This document shows positions 54,701 to 63,585 of a stretch of 64,000 nucleotides of DNA, one piece after another. A program made the translations under genes and the position numbers. Origin of the DNA: Paenibacillus physcomitrellae (GTDB taxonomy: Bacteria > Bacillota > Bacilli > Paenibacillales > Paenibacillaceae); assembly GCF_002240225.1 (NCBI RefSeq), contig NZ_CP022584.1, forward strand, positions 2,639,501 through 2,703,500, given 5' to 3'. Within the stretch, counting starts at the first letter, position 1. Each line of letters starts with the position of its first letter. The notes under the pieces are model-generated. The model ran no database searches, was not told the DNA's origin, and saw only the letters and a program-made list of their open reading frames with translations.

Positions 54701-55872
54701 ACAACCACTTCTTCATCGGATTTCGGATCATCCAAAAGTTGTCCTTTATCATCAAAAGGGTTGGCTTTCAGCAAAGTAATAGCACCTAATGGTACCGGCA
54801 CTTCTGCTGGAGCTGGCTTCAGAGCCGAATCTCCCAATTTCAGTTTGACGGTTGCGTCACCTGCTGTTAGTGCATCCATAAACTTATCGCTGCTCACAGA
54901 ATAAGGGATGACAACCTGCGCGATGATAGAAGGGGTATCCAGTTCTTTAACAATCTGCGGCGGCTTGTTCTCCATCAGATTCTGTGACTGCTTTCCATCC
55001 ATCAAATACAGACCTGTAAATGGAGTGGATTCATCATATAGATAGATGGAGCGTTTAATCGAAACTGAATCCGTATCATTGTATATATTGATATTCAGAT
55101 TGTTGATTCCCGGATTCACGGTCAACCCGGAGGCGAAGAAGTTGCCCGAGCTTCTGTCCAGGGAGGCGCTGAGAACCGTTCCATTATCCACCGAGACTGT
55201 CACCCGCGTTGCATTCTGAGCAACCCCCTGCAAGGCAATCGGAGATTCCGTCACAACCACAGGAGTTCCCTCGTTAAGAGGTACCGGATTATCTCCCCCA
55301 CCAGTAACAACAAGACTTTGTAAATAAGGAACTTTATCGAATAAGACATAGAAAGATTCTGACCGCGTCAGCTCGCCCTGCTTACCCGAGAAGGTGATTT
55401 TGTTATAACCAGGATAGAGCGGAAGATTGTCAGCAATAAACCTTTGTCCCGTAGTAGAGCTTGGATCTACCGTCACCACACCATTGGTGTAATGCGTAGG
55501 GTCTTCGACGTAATAGGAAAGGGGTTGTCCCGTTACAGAATCCTTGCCCGATTTTGTCGTATCCGGAACGATCTGTTGAACGACTATGGACAAGCTGTTT
55601 CCTGATACGCTTGTGAATGATCCCTCAATCTTTAGAGAAGGCATGGTCGTAGAGTATACACTTGTTCTGTTAATGTCCTCATCCGCCTTAGTCGGCTCCA
55701 TGCTAAGACTAATCGTCTTGCGGAGATCCAATATGTCCGGACTGAAATATCTTGTAGACGTTATGACGTCGGCGGCCTGCACATTTTGAGTCAACCCTGC
55801 AGGAATAGCTCCGAATATCAGGGTCATCATTAGCAGCCAAATTAATGGCTTGTTAAGACGCTGCATGTACAT
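51721..55872 (-). CDS. large SLH-domain cell-surface protein
   Basis: This 1383-residue exported protein starts at ATG 55872 behind AAAGGAGAG; the signal peptide is LIWLLMMTLIFGAIPAGLTQ... About 1150 residues of beta-rich Ig-like repeats follow. The last ~190 residues are three SLH motifs (TTRGEFATLLVKGLNL; ITREQAAVMIARALNL; MSRAEAGKIAVELLKK). In contrast to the S-layer protein, its SLH domains are C-terminal. It probably decorates the wall or S-layer. It lies outside the putative inverting segment. Confidence 0.9.
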   Translation of the reverse strand: MYMQRLNKPLIWLLMMTLIFGAIPAGLTQNVQAADVITSTRYFSPDILDLRKTISLSMEPTKADEDINRTSVYSTTMPSLKIEGSFTSVSGNSLSIVVQQIVPDTTKSGKDSVTGQPLSYYVEDPTHYTNGVVTVDPSSTTGQRFIADNLPLYPGYNKITFSGKQGELTRSESFYVLFDKVPYLQSLVVTGGGDNPVPLNEGTPVVVTESPIALQGVAQNATRVTVSVDNGTVLSASLDRSSGNFFASGLTVNPGINNLNINIYNDTDSVSIKRSIYLYDESTPFTGLYLMDGKQSQNLMENKPPQIVKELDTPSIIAQVVIPYSVSSDKFMDALTAGDATVKLKLGDSALKPAPAEVPVPLGAITLLKANPFDDKGQLLDDPKSDEEVVVPGSDGVTPQYHLVTFQIDLSKFIPVIVPVAGKTNVVGLHVTMDGTPEANFDKSISRTFDYYPDSNQIVNIYYAPKFNETEAGTTSAADMPDYLSKVSKESLDGATVNASDYYIMVESLKPRQAGEALSGRYLPLGTRDVNVLPLNIPIRNIAIKVNGKTTYYEVYKVTGFASGQQKVRLQFDPTNPSDRRDVTISFISKASISISNLQNGQSIEVDSTTQSNPEVADETIIPIQGQYIGFPNISSAEYFVNGLQGDNLSADSETGTDSETEYDLGVTKANPSFSLKLRVSNKGPLVYGENVIVFSGVYLDSQGSPTTVQTSLTIYITDKNGSTLEQFHPNVRPKDIPFPTDLGDATQQDNIDQILANSTLFTYDSTNDKYVTSQTQYDLVARGGGVSVLNFYRGSQVMFSINFNETLKQPFQFDMDGKTIKYDIVGTSEDFILRIKDIPFDIPGSQFYTLELVNDTGARTTKKIEIERVVEPFRVISPQPTSGDQIVVNKNFVHIDIEAAGATQVLIGKEAATPRADIKDRFIYDYVGLKPDKQNDIKIQIVRSDTTLNGVISVYYTTSVGVNTEYMAEKVSNKYTVFNKNLTLSFPKGTILQTIPTGTEVTKFYPDNKILFGIADPVDGAITHQDDYGNIINNILLPESNQPVMTIPDAIRLQFTTTARTTNFSLVSSIYWINGGLAEFGSKPPMNGVSPYSVEGSFTRFEQERKLVPSQRGTLTLAYDPNIVDDAGTTITVFRYDDGGIWENIGGEVDTKDHTVTVPFDEFGYYKVMKLRMGFADITNHGWARNILNALYSKGIMNNLRTDAFGTDDRTTRGEFATLLVKGLNLPINSDTSLTPRTFSDVAPNLITATYSYDYIETAARAGIITGQTDGFFGPEQPITREQAAVMIARALNLKLALNDDKLSATLAKSFVDSGSIDNYAKPAISAVSKAKIMTGSATTLPGSTKPVYSFNPKGYMSRAEAGKIAVELLKKSTGIFPKTFS

Positions 55873-55946
55873 AATCTCTCCTTTTTCCTCGATAGTATTA
55901 CCTCTTTTATCGGACAATCCCCTCTAAATTTGAAGAAAATTGGCAT

Positions 55947-56026
55947 AAAAAAGTCCCCTTTTCTCGGAAAAGGGGACCTGGTGCCTAGGTAACAACAAGC
56001 CCTTCACTAAAGGGTGAAGGGACTTG
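55947..56026 (-). terminator. tandem terminators after tagO
   Basis: Minus strand: first CAAGTCCCTTCACCC/GTGAAGGGCTTG (56026..55995), then the strong GGTCCCCTTTTCCGAGAAAAGGGGACTTTTTT (55978..55947). They end the wall-polymer operon. Confidence 0.9.
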
Positions 56027-56038
56027 TCCGGTATGATT

Positions 56039-57163
56039 TTACTTCGATCCACGTTCCGCCGTTACCTTGAGGCGCAGGCGCATCAGGAAGTTCAGCAGCG
56101 GACGTTTGGTCTTGCCGATCAGGCCGATGACTTCTGCGCCGATCTGCAGGAAGAAAGCCATGATGCAGATGACGACGAAGGTTACCCAGTTGGCTGAATA
56201 GAGCGCAGCCGAGGACTGGATGACGGCCAGGATGCCGAAGAATGCGGCGATCCCGTAAATGATCAGTACCGTCTGGCGGTGGCTGAAGCCGAGCTCGCGC
56301 AGACAGTGATGCAGATGGCCTTTGTCCGGCGAGAAGATTGGTTTCTTCTGCATCCAGCGGCGCACAATCGCGAACATCGTATCCGACAGCGGCACGCCGA
56401 TCAGAATCAGCGGTGTCAGGAAGGAAACGATCGCCACCTGTTTGAATCCGAGCAGGGACAGGAGCGCAAGGCTGAAGCCCAGGAACAGCGCACCGGAGTC
56501 GCCCATAAAGATCTTCGCCGGGTGAAAGTTGAAATACAGGAATCCGATAATACTGCCCAGCAGCAGCAAGCAAATTACAGCAATAATTTCGTTGCCTATA
56601 ATAAAGGACATAACGGCAATTGTACCGATGGCAATGGCAGATACACCTGCAGCAAGACCATCCAAACCGTCAATCAGGTTAATCGCATTGGTCACGCCCA
56701 CGATCCAGAGAATCGTAAACGGAATGGCAATCCAGCTTTCAACGGAAGAATAAGAATGAAATGGAATATTGGCAAATTCGATTCGAATATCAAATCCAAA
56801 AACAACGATACAAGCCGTCACAATCTGAACCACAAATTTCAGCTTTGCGTTCAATTGGAAGCGGTCATCCAGCGCACCGAGCAGCATAGTCAGCGTGCCG
56901 CCGACCATAAAGGCCTTAACGAAATTTACGTCACGCGTAGACAAGTACTCGTCAGGAATGAACGGCAGGACGGCAAACAGAGCAACCATAACAGCTGCAA
57001 AAATTCCCAGTCCTCCAAGTCTCGGCATAATGGTGGTGTGCACCTTGCGAGCGTTTGGCTTATCAACTGCCCCAATAAGGAAAGCAAACTTCTTAACCAG
57101 CGGAGTCAGGACCAGTGCCAAAGCTAATGTCAGCACAAACCCGATGATATAAATCATCAACAT
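56039..57163 (-). CDS. tagO: undecaprenyl-phosphate GlcNAc-1-phosphate transferase (TagO/WecA type)
   Basis: This enzyme starts wall-polymer synthesis by linking GlcNAc-1-P to undecaprenyl phosphate. The 374-residue polytopic membrane protein has the family motifs VDKPNARKVH, GALDDRFQL, NAINLIDGLDGLAAG, FMGDSGALFLGF and the cytosolic HLHH (DKGHLHHCLRELG). I chose ATG 57163, ten bases after GGGGG. It is downstream of tagA and csaB, consistent with a secondary cell wall polymer pathway for SLH anchoring. Confidence 0.94.
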   Translation of the reverse strand: MLMIYIIGFVLTLALALVLTPLVKKFAFLIGAVDKPNARKVHTTIMPRLGGLGIFAAVMVALFAVLPFIPDEYLSTRDVNFVKAFMVGGTLTMLLGALDDRFQLNAKLKFVVQIVTACIVVFGFDIRIEFANIPFHSYSSVESWIAIPFTILWIVGVTNAINLIDGLDGLAAGVSAIAIGTIAVMSFIIGNEIIAVICLLLLGSIIGFLYFNFHPAKIFMGDSGALFLGFSLALLSLLGFKQVAIVSFLTPLILIGVPLSDTMFAIVRRWMQKKPIFSPDKGHLHHCLRELGFSHRQTVLIIYGIAAFFGILAVIQSSAALYSANWVTFVVICIMAFFLQIGAEVIGLIGKTKRPLLNFLMRLRLKVTAERGSK

Positions 57164-57284
57164 GTCAATTTCAACCCCCATTTGTTCTACCGAATGAATT
57201 ATACTCCGAAAGCCACCAAAGACCAACCTCTCCAAAGCGCGATTGTAGGCTGATATCCCGGGGAATTAGCCCATTTTCCCGGAA

Positions 57285-58097
57285 TTAGCCGAGGTTTTCT
57301 TTCTCCCTCAGTACTTTTACGGCGAATTTCGGCAGCGCAAGCATTCTGCGGTAGCGGGTCGGCTCCTTAATGAGCCGGTACAGCCATTCGGCACGCAGCT
57401 TCTGCATCCATTTCGGCGCCCGCTTGGAGCGTCCGGAAATGACGTCAAAGCTTCCGCCGACACCCATCATCACAGGCACGGCCAGCTGCTGTTTATACTT
57501 CGCGATCCAGGGCTCCTGGGTATCCGCTCCGCGTGCCACAAACAGAACATCAGGTGCAGCCGCCTGAATAGCTTCAACCACTTCCTGATCTTGTTCGGAT
57601 TTAAAGTATCCATCGCGCCATCCGACAATTTTCACACCCGGATAAAGCATTTGTAACCGATCTTTTGCTGCCTGAATCACTTCCGGCGAGGAGCCTAGCA
57701 GGTAAAATTTCCAAGCCCGCTGCTCGCCCAGCTTCATCAGCTCATGCAGCAGATCAAAACCGGCCACCCGCTCCTTCACGGGATTCCCCGCCTTGCCTGC
57801 CGCCCAGACGACCCCGGTGCCGTCCGGCACGATCAGTTCCGCCTTCTTCATAATCTCCATATAGGAAGGATCTTCAAGCGCAGCCATAACCATAATGGGA
57901 TTTGCCGTAATCACCTGATGCGGCGTGCCCGACTCAATCGCTTGGGCCAAATACCGGACCGTATCGTCCATCCCCCATTTGCTCACCCGGATGCCGAATA
58001 AATCCACCGTCGGTACCGCCTCATTCGGAACCGAGTTGTTTGGAACCGAATGGTTCGGAATCGCCTTATTCTGATTCACCTGATTCACTTGATCCAC
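57285..58097 (-). CDS. tagA: WecG/TagA/CpsF-family glycosyltransferase
   Basis: TagA adds ManNAc to GlcNAc-PP-undecaprenol. The 270-residue protein has the family blocks DLFGIRVSKWGMDDTV, ITANPIMVMAALEDPSY, IVPDGTGVVWA, FYLLGSSPEVIQAA and VMMGVGGSFDVISGRSKRAP. The GTG start follows AAGGGTG. The first ~30 residues are an unusual Asn/Val/Pro repeat (NHSVPNNSVPNEAVP) from 15-bp and 9-bp tandem DNA repeats. The gene begins six bases after the csaB stop. Confidence 0.93.
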   Translation of the reverse strand: MDQVNQVNQNKAIPNHSVPNNSVPNEAVPTVDLFGIRVSKWGMDDTVRYLAQAIESGTPHQVITANPIMVMAALEDPSYMEIMKKAELIVPDGTGVVWAAGKAGNPVKERVAGFDLLHELMKLGEQRAWKFYLLGSSPEVIQAAKDRLQMLYPGVKIVGWRDGYFKSEQDQEVVEAIQAAAPDVLFVARGADTQEPWIAKYKQQLAVPVMMGVGGSFDVISGRSKRAPKWMQKLRAEWLYRLIKEPTRYRRMLALPKFAVKVLREKENLG

Positions 58098-58103
58098 CTT
58101 CAG

Positions 58104-59258
58104 TCACCCTTTATCCTTCAAAAAATAATCCGCAATCCGCCGGGCCGGAACCCTGGCTTCCTGCTTAAGCCCGGCAATCTGGCCGCTGTGCTGCTTCTGC
58201 CAGTCGCCTATGCTGCCCAGAAAATGCTGGGCTTTCGCGGCCAGCTTCTCTGCTGACAGCTGATCGCTTGTCCCCACAGGGACACTGCCCAGACGGGCCA
58301 GAAAATGATCGATCTTCGGATCATAAGAAATGCCCAGCAGGGGAACGCTTCTGGAGGCGGCGTAGATCAGGCTGTGCAGCCTCATGCCGATCAGCAGCGA
58401 GCAGCCGTCCACCTCCCGCAGCATATCCTGCGGATTATCCGTAGCCGGCGCTATGCTGACCAAGCTGCCGGTGCCTTCCAAATCGCCGATCCGTTCCATA
58501 CAGAAGCGGGAAGCTTCTTCGTCGGAAGGCAGATGGAAAGGCAGGAAACGCAGATGGACGCTGCGCTGACGGGCCAGCTGCGCCAGCCCTTCGGCCAAGG
58601 CCGACAGCTCCGTGCGCTCCTTGTTCCAGAAGCGGACGGAAATGCCGATCACCGGCAGCTCTTTCTCTTGCACGCCCTGCGGCTCTGGAGCAGCCGTCTC
58701 AGCTCCTTCGGCCTCTTCCGGCAGCCGCATGCCCATAACCGGGTCAGGGACAACCTCGACCCGATCCTGCTTCACTCCCATGGTATGGAGCAGCTCCGCC
58801 GATTCCATATCTCTGACCGAGATATACCGGCATTTCTTGAACACAGAAGCGATCAGGCGGTGGAACAGCCTGCGGTTCACCGGGCCAACGCCCTGTGCAT
58901 AGACAAAGGTCGGTTTGCCCAGCCACTGCGCAAGCTTGATGACCCCCAAATAATAAGGGACGGAAGCCGGGCCTGTAGCGTCCTGGAGTAGACTGCCTCC
59001 GCCGCTGATCAAGCCATCACTTTCCTGTATAGCTTTCCTGACTTCGGACAATTTCATCCGAGGTACAGCGCGAACTTTATACATTTTGCTCGTCCATTCC
59101 GGATCTGCAGATAATACGATCGGCTCAAACGTTATGCCGGCCTTCTTGCCTTCTTCATCAAGCGCGGTCAAAATCGAGCGAAGCACCGCTTCATCCCCGC
59201 TGTTGCGGAAGCCGTAGTAACCGGACAACACTATTTTTCGAGTAACAGAGGCGACCAT
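58104..59258 (-). CDS. csaB: polysaccharide pyruvyltransferase CsaB
   Basis: CsaB adds pyruvate ketals to the secondary wall polymer, which is what SLH domains recognise. The ~384-residue protein has the N-terminal VLSGYYGFRNSGDEAVLRS, GGGSLLQDATG and FVYAQGVGPV motifs, and the C-terminal GMRLHSLIYAASRSVPLLGISYDPK. An acidic insertion (~205-225) lies between its halves. I chose ATG 59258, nine bases after GAAAGG. It overlaps the end of the upstream gene by 28 bases. Confidence 0.95.
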   Translation of the reverse strand: MVASVTRKIVLSGYYGFRNSGDEAVLRSILTALDEEGKKAGITFEPIVLSADPEWTSKMYKVRAVPRMKLSEVRKAIQESDGLISGGGSLLQDATGPASVPYYLGVIKLAQWLGKPTFVYAQGVGPVNRRLFHRLIASVFKKCRYISVRDMESAELLHTMGVKQDRVEVVPDPVMGMRLPEEAEGAETAAPEPQGVQEKELPVIGISVRFWNKERTELSALAEGLAQLARQRSVHLRFLPFHLPSDEEASRFCMERIGDLEGTGSLVSIAPATDNPQDMLREVDGCSLLIGMRLHSLIYAASRSVPLLGISYDPKIDHFLARLGSVPVGTSDQLSAEKLAAKAQHFLGSIGDWQKQHSGQIAGLKQEARVPARRIADYFLKDKG

Positions 59259-61249
59259 TTCTTCCAGCACCTTTCAAGGATTTGCCAAATCAGGACAAAG
59301 ACCAGTCCGACGATCAGGCCGAAGCCAAGCCCCAGCACGCCGCGGATCAAGGAAATAAAGAATGGCGAATGAATATGAGCGAACGTATCCACCATGGACA
59401 GCTGCCCCATCGCGGCCACGATCATGATGTACAGCACCTTCGGATACCGCAGGGACGCAAAGACCCCGACGATAAACAGCGGATGCGCAAACAAAAATTC
59501 TTTATTCCGCGGGCGAACACCAATCGTATTCTCCAGGAACGCGCGGAACGAAGCTTCACCCGGCAGCAGGCTGCCCGAGTTGCCTGTCCGTGACAGGTAA
59601 TACAAACCGGCAATCCCGATAATGGCGACAATGACGACCCAAAGCACGGTAATCGGCATACGCAGCCATCTGCGCAGCTCGGCCATAACCGATTCTCCCT
59701 GATAGAGGAATACGTAAATGGCGACCAGCAGCATCGGAACGGCATGCAGCAGGCTTACACCGCGGAACTGGTTCAGAACAAGCGCATAAGTAATGTTATT
59801 TAGAAGACCAACCACAAACGGAACAGCACTCAAGCTGATCAGCGCGGACTTGATAAACAATACGAGACTGTGCGAAAGTCTGCGCGAGGTGCTCATCCCC
59901 GGATGGGCGGCGCCCAGTTCCTTAACCTTGCGAATCGCCAGAATCGTTGCTACCGTAGGTGCGCTGATCGCTGCGGCGAGCGCCAGCATCTGTTCGAGCA
60001 GCGTCGGCTTAAGCACATACAAACCTGCGCTGCCGATCAGACCCAAAATCAACAGAGCCAGTGTCCATGAAGGCAGGAACAAGGAGATCATCATCGCTGT
60101 AAAAGCAACGGCTCCCAGCACCACAAACAATTTGGCTGCTTTCTCCCACGAATGATCGACTACCTTAAACGCTTCGGCTGTGCCGATTTGGTATCCGTCC
60201 TTCTCAACCCGGCTGACCGCATTACCCGGCTCTTGAAGGGTGTTAATCACGTTGTCGATCGGGTCTGTAATGGTCGCTTTCTCCGGATTGCGGGCAGGCG
60301 AAGCATTCAGATACACCATCCGGATCTTCCGGTCTTTCACGGCCAGCGCAATCCGGTCAGACAACGTAGAGGTCGACTGCGTGATATCCGTGTCACTGAT
60401 CGAGTGCAGGCGAACTACATTGTAGTCCAGCAGGTAAGCCAGCTTGGCAAACCCTTTCTGCTGCTCTTTCAAACCTTCGATAGCGGCAATGCCCATTCCT
60501 CTTTGTTTGAGGGAGTCGGCAAAAGCCTGGAGGGTGTTCTTGTCCGCATTATCGCCATAGCCCTTAACCGAGCTGCCGTCGAACAAAATCCGGTTCACGC
60601 CGTAGCCGGCGAACAAATCCAGCTCTTTGTCCACGATCTCCTGACTGTAAGGACCGTTGTCATTCATCCGCGGCAGGATCATAAATCCTTTGCTGTGGAT
60701 CAGCTCAAGCGCCTGCGGATCAGGCTGCAGCGTCTTGAGGCCTGCATCCTCCGGCGAGGTGTTCAGGCGAAGACCCTGCAAACCGTTCACGCTCCAAGGC
60801 GTGACCGCAATATCAAACGGCTTGAAAGCATCCTCAATAATCGGCGCGTAGATCTTCGCATTCTCATCAGACGTAAAAGCGATATAAGTAGCATTATCCT
60901 GGGCCGTAACGGCCGACTTATTCATCTCCGCTACATCCTGCGAGTTATAAACCATAATCCGGCGCGACTTCTTCAGCTCGTCGAGATTGCTCTCGAATAC
61001 GGCAATGGTGTTCACTCCCGAGTCACGCAGCTTATCAAGCTCAGCGGACAAAGCTTCCTGCTGGTTCACCTGGTAAGACGAAATGTCGAGCAAGCTGCGA
61101 TAATTGAATACAAACTGTACCTGCTTGGCGGAATTCTCCGTCTCTACCCGTTCATAAATGATCGGCAGAGAGGCCACCAATCCCACAACAACCAAAGTCC
61201 ACAGCCATTTGCGGGTGGTGTTGTTCCACTTGTTCCATGTTGAATACAC
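59231..61249 (-). CDS. DUF5693-family polytopic membrane protein
   Basis: This 672-residue protein has an N-terminal membrane anchor (WLWTLVVVGLVASLPIIY), an extracellular region (~45-385) and then about seven to eight membrane segments (~385-660). In Firmicutes DUF5693 proteins neighbour csaB, as here, and the overlap with csaB implies translational coupling. A role in export or modification of the wall polymer is inferred, not shown. Its function is unknown. Confidence 0.85.
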   Translation of the reverse strand: MYSTWNKWNNTTRKWLWTLVVVGLVASLPIIYERVETENSAKQVQFVFNYRSLLDISSYQVNQQEALSAELDKLRDSGVNTIAVFESNLDELKKSRRIMVYNSQDVAEMNKSAVTAQDNATYIAFTSDENAKIYAPIIEDAFKPFDIAVTPWSVNGLQGLRLNTSPEDAGLKTLQPDPQALELIHSKGFMILPRMNDNGPYSQEIVDKELDLFAGYGVNRILFDGSSVKGYGDNADKNTLQAFADSLKQRGMGIAAIEGLKEQQKGFAKLAYLLDYNVVRLHSISDTDITQSTSTLSDRIALAVKDRKIRMVYLNASPARNPEKATITDPIDNVINTLQEPGNAVSRVEKDGYQIGTAEAFKVVDHSWEKAAKLFVVLGAVAFTAMMISLFLPSWTLALLILGLIGSAGLYVLKPTLLEQMLALAAAISAPTVATILAIRKVKELGAAHPGMSTSRRLSHSLVLFIKSALISLSAVPFVVGLLNNITYALVLNQFRGVSLLHAVPMLLVAIYVFLYQGESVMAELRRWLRMPITVLWVVIVAIIGIAGLYYLSRTGNSGSLLPGEASFRAFLENTIGVRPRNKEFLFAHPLFIVGVFASLRYPKVLYIMIVAAMGQLSMVDTFAHIHSPFFISLIRGVLGLGFGLIVGLVFVLIWQILERCWKKWSPLLLEK

Positions 61250-61394
61250 GAAAGAACCTCCTCATTAATGTAGGAACGGCTTCCGCACATTCCCGCTAAA
61301 AATCCAAAAATGGAAAGGCCAAGGCCTGTCCATTCCTGAATTTGTATATAAGGCGGGCACAAGTCCCGCCACAAGCCATAACCGCTAATCAAGC

Positions 61395-63113
61395 TTACGC
61401 TTCAACGCGGGATAAAACCTCTTCCTGCAGCGAAGCCAGACGTGCTTTGGCCTCCTCATCGGTCGACCCCTTAACCGCGAAATAGAACTTGATCTTAGGT
61501 TCGGTTCCCGAAGGGCGCAGACAGAACCACGAGCCGTCTTCGAGCAGGAATTTAAGTACATTCTCTTTCGGCAGGCCGTCCAGACCTTTCGAATAATCAA
61601 GCACCTTCGTAACTTTGGCGCCGTTCACGGCATCCGGAGGACTTACGCGCCAAGCGGTCATCAGATCGTTGATCTTAGCTACGCCGTCTTTACCCTTCAT
61701 TGTCAGGGAAGACAAGGCCTCCCGGTAATAACCGAACTTCCGGTAAATGTCCTCAAGCGCATCCATCAGCGTTTTGCCCTGCTGTTTGTAGTATGCCGCC
61801 GCTTCGGAAATTAATGATGCCGCTACAACCGCGTCTTTGTCCCGGGCATAATTGCCGGCCAGATAACCGTAGCTCTCTTCATAACCAAAGACAAAGGTGT
61901 GGTCACCAGATTTCTCGAATTCGTTCATCTTCTCGCCAATGTATTTGAAGCCGGTGAGGGTGTTGAATACGGTCAACCCGTAGTGTTCAGCGATTACCGC
62001 TCCAAGCTCGCTTGTGACGATCGTCTTGACGACGGCGCCGTTTGCCGGCAGGTTCCCCTGCTCCTTCAACTGGCTTAATAAATAATTAACGATTATTGCA
62101 CCCGATTGGTTACCGGTTAATATTTCATATTTGCCATCTTTCGTACGGACCACGGCTCCCATGCGGTCTGCATCCGGGTCAGTACCGATCAGCAGATCGG
62201 CATTGATCTTAGTTCCAAGTTCAATCGCTTTCGTAAAAGCTTCCCGTTCCTCCGGATTCGGCGATTTCACGGTGGAGAATTCAGGATCCGGCTGCTCCTG
62301 CTCCGGCACGATATGAATCTGCGAGAAGCCCAGCTTGTCCAGCACCTGACGTACAGGTTTGTTGCCGGTACCATGCAGCGGCGTATAAACCACTACAACG
62401 TCTTTGCCTGCTCCGTTCTGCAGCAGCTCGCGGTTCACGCTGACCGAAGCGACTGTATCGGCAAAAGCTTCATCTTCGGCTTCATCCAGCCACACAAGTA
62501 AACCTTTCGCTTCCGCTTCTTCCTGGGTCAGGCGTTTGACTTCGCCGAAAGACTGTACCTGGCGAATCTGCTCAATCACCTGCTCCGCTTCATGCGGAAC
62601 CAGCTGGCCGCCGGTGTTGTTGTATACCTTATAACCATTATACTCCGGCGGGTTATGGCTCGCTGTAATCACGATACCCCCGTCGGCGTTCAAGCGGCGT
62701 ACCTCAAAAGATAATTGCGGAGTTGGACGCAGCGAACGGAACAACTTGGCTGTAATTCCGTTGCCGGCCAGCACCAGTGCCGATTCCAGGGCAAATTCCG
62801 GCGAGAAGTGGCGCGAGTCATGGGCGATGACGACCGAAGGCGCCTTATTGCCATGCTCCTGCGCATTGGCCAGCAGATACGCCGCGAATCCCTGCGTAGC
62901 CCGGCCAACCGTATAACGGTTCATCCGGTTGCTGCCTGCGCCGATCACGCCGCGCAGTCCCCCTGTGCCAAACTCCAGATCTTTATAGAAACGATCCTCC
63001 AGTTCGGCTGTATGGCCTTCAAGCGAACGAAGCTCCTGTTTCGTGGCCTCGTCAATGTTGGCATCCTCAAGCCAGCTTTGTACTTTGTCCAGAACGGTCA
63101 ATGGGTTGCTCAT
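61395..63113 (-). CDS. phosphohexomutase (phosphoglucomutase/phosphomannomutase)
   Basis: Interconverts hexose 1- and 6-phosphates to supply nucleotide sugars. The 572-residue enzyme has the active-site serine loop VVIAHDSRHFS, metal-binding GTDPDADRMG, the sugar-binding GYEESYGYL and the phosphate-binding RPSGTEPKIKFYF. It is the size of Bacillus PgcA. The ATG at 63113 is spaced eight bases from AGGAGG. The context next to csaB/tagA suggests it feeds glycan synthesis. Confidence 0.95.
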   Translation of the reverse strand: MSNPLTVLDKVQSWLEDANIDEATKQELRSLEGHTAELEDRFYKDLEFGTGGLRGVIGAGSNRMNRYTVGRATQGFAAYLLANAQEHGNKAPSVVIAHDSRHFSPEFALESALVLAGNGITAKLFRSLRPTPQLSFEVRRLNADGGIVITASHNPPEYNGYKVYNNTGGQLVPHEAEQVIEQIRQVQSFGEVKRLTQEEAEAKGLLVWLDEAEDEAFADTVASVSVNRELLQNGAGKDVVVVYTPLHGTGNKPVRQVLDKLGFSQIHIVPEQEQPDPEFSTVKSPNPEEREAFTKAIELGTKINADLLIGTDPDADRMGAVVRTKDGKYEILTGNQSGAIIVNYLLSQLKEQGNLPANGAVVKTIVTSELGAVIAEHYGLTVFNTLTGFKYIGEKMNEFEKSGDHTFVFGYEESYGYLAGNYARDKDAVVAASLISEAAAYYKQQGKTLMDALEDIYRKFGYYREALSSLTMKGKDGVAKINDLMTAWRVSPPDAVNGAKVTKVLDYSKGLDGLPKENVLKFLLEDGSWFCLRPSGTEPKIKFYFAVKGSTDEEAKARLASLQEEVLSRVEA

Positions 63114-63162
63114 CACAATTCCTCCTATAGGTAAGATTGTTGAGTATATGTTTCTCTACAAA

Positions 63163-63585
63163 TTAAGACAAAGCAAACATAATTTCGCCTTCAGCCACCA
63201 CTTTATCTTCGACTTTGGCGACAGCTTTCCCTTTGCCGATAGAGCCTTTCACCCGGATAATCTCGACTTCCAGGCGCAGGGTGTCTCCCGGCACGACTTG
63301 TCCGCGGAAACGGAAGCCGTCCAGACCGGCCAGAAAACCGATCTTCCCTTTATTATCTTCCAGCGTCAGAATCGCGGTTGCCCCGACCTGAGCCAGCGCT
63401 TCCGTAATCAGCACGCCTGGCATGACCGGATAATCCGGGAAATGGCCTGTAAAGAAAGGTTCATTAATCGTTACATTCTTAATGCCGACAGCCCGCTTGC
63501 CCGGCTCCATCTCCAAAATCCGGTCCACCAGCAGAAACGGAGGGCGGTGCGGAATAATTTGCTGAATTTCACGTACGTCCATCAT
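63163..63585 (-). CDS. fabZ: 3-hydroxyacyl-ACP dehydratase FabZ
   Basis: FabZ dehydrates 3-hydroxyacyl-ACP in fatty acid elongation. The 140-residue hot-dog-fold protein has [13 protein letters not shown], the catalytic His in [14 protein letters not shown] and the Glu in [12 protein letters not shown]. It lies 49 bases upstream of the phosphohexomutase gene. The start ATG (MMDVREIQQ) follows an AAAGGGG site. Confidence 0.96.
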   Translation of the reverse strand: MMDVREIQQIIPHRPPFLLVDRILEMEPGKRAVGIKNVTINEPFFTGHFPDYPVMPGVLITEALAQVGATAILTLEDNKGKIGFLAGLDGFRFRGQVVPGDTLRLEVEIIRVKGSIGKGKAVAKVEDKVVAEGEIMFALS

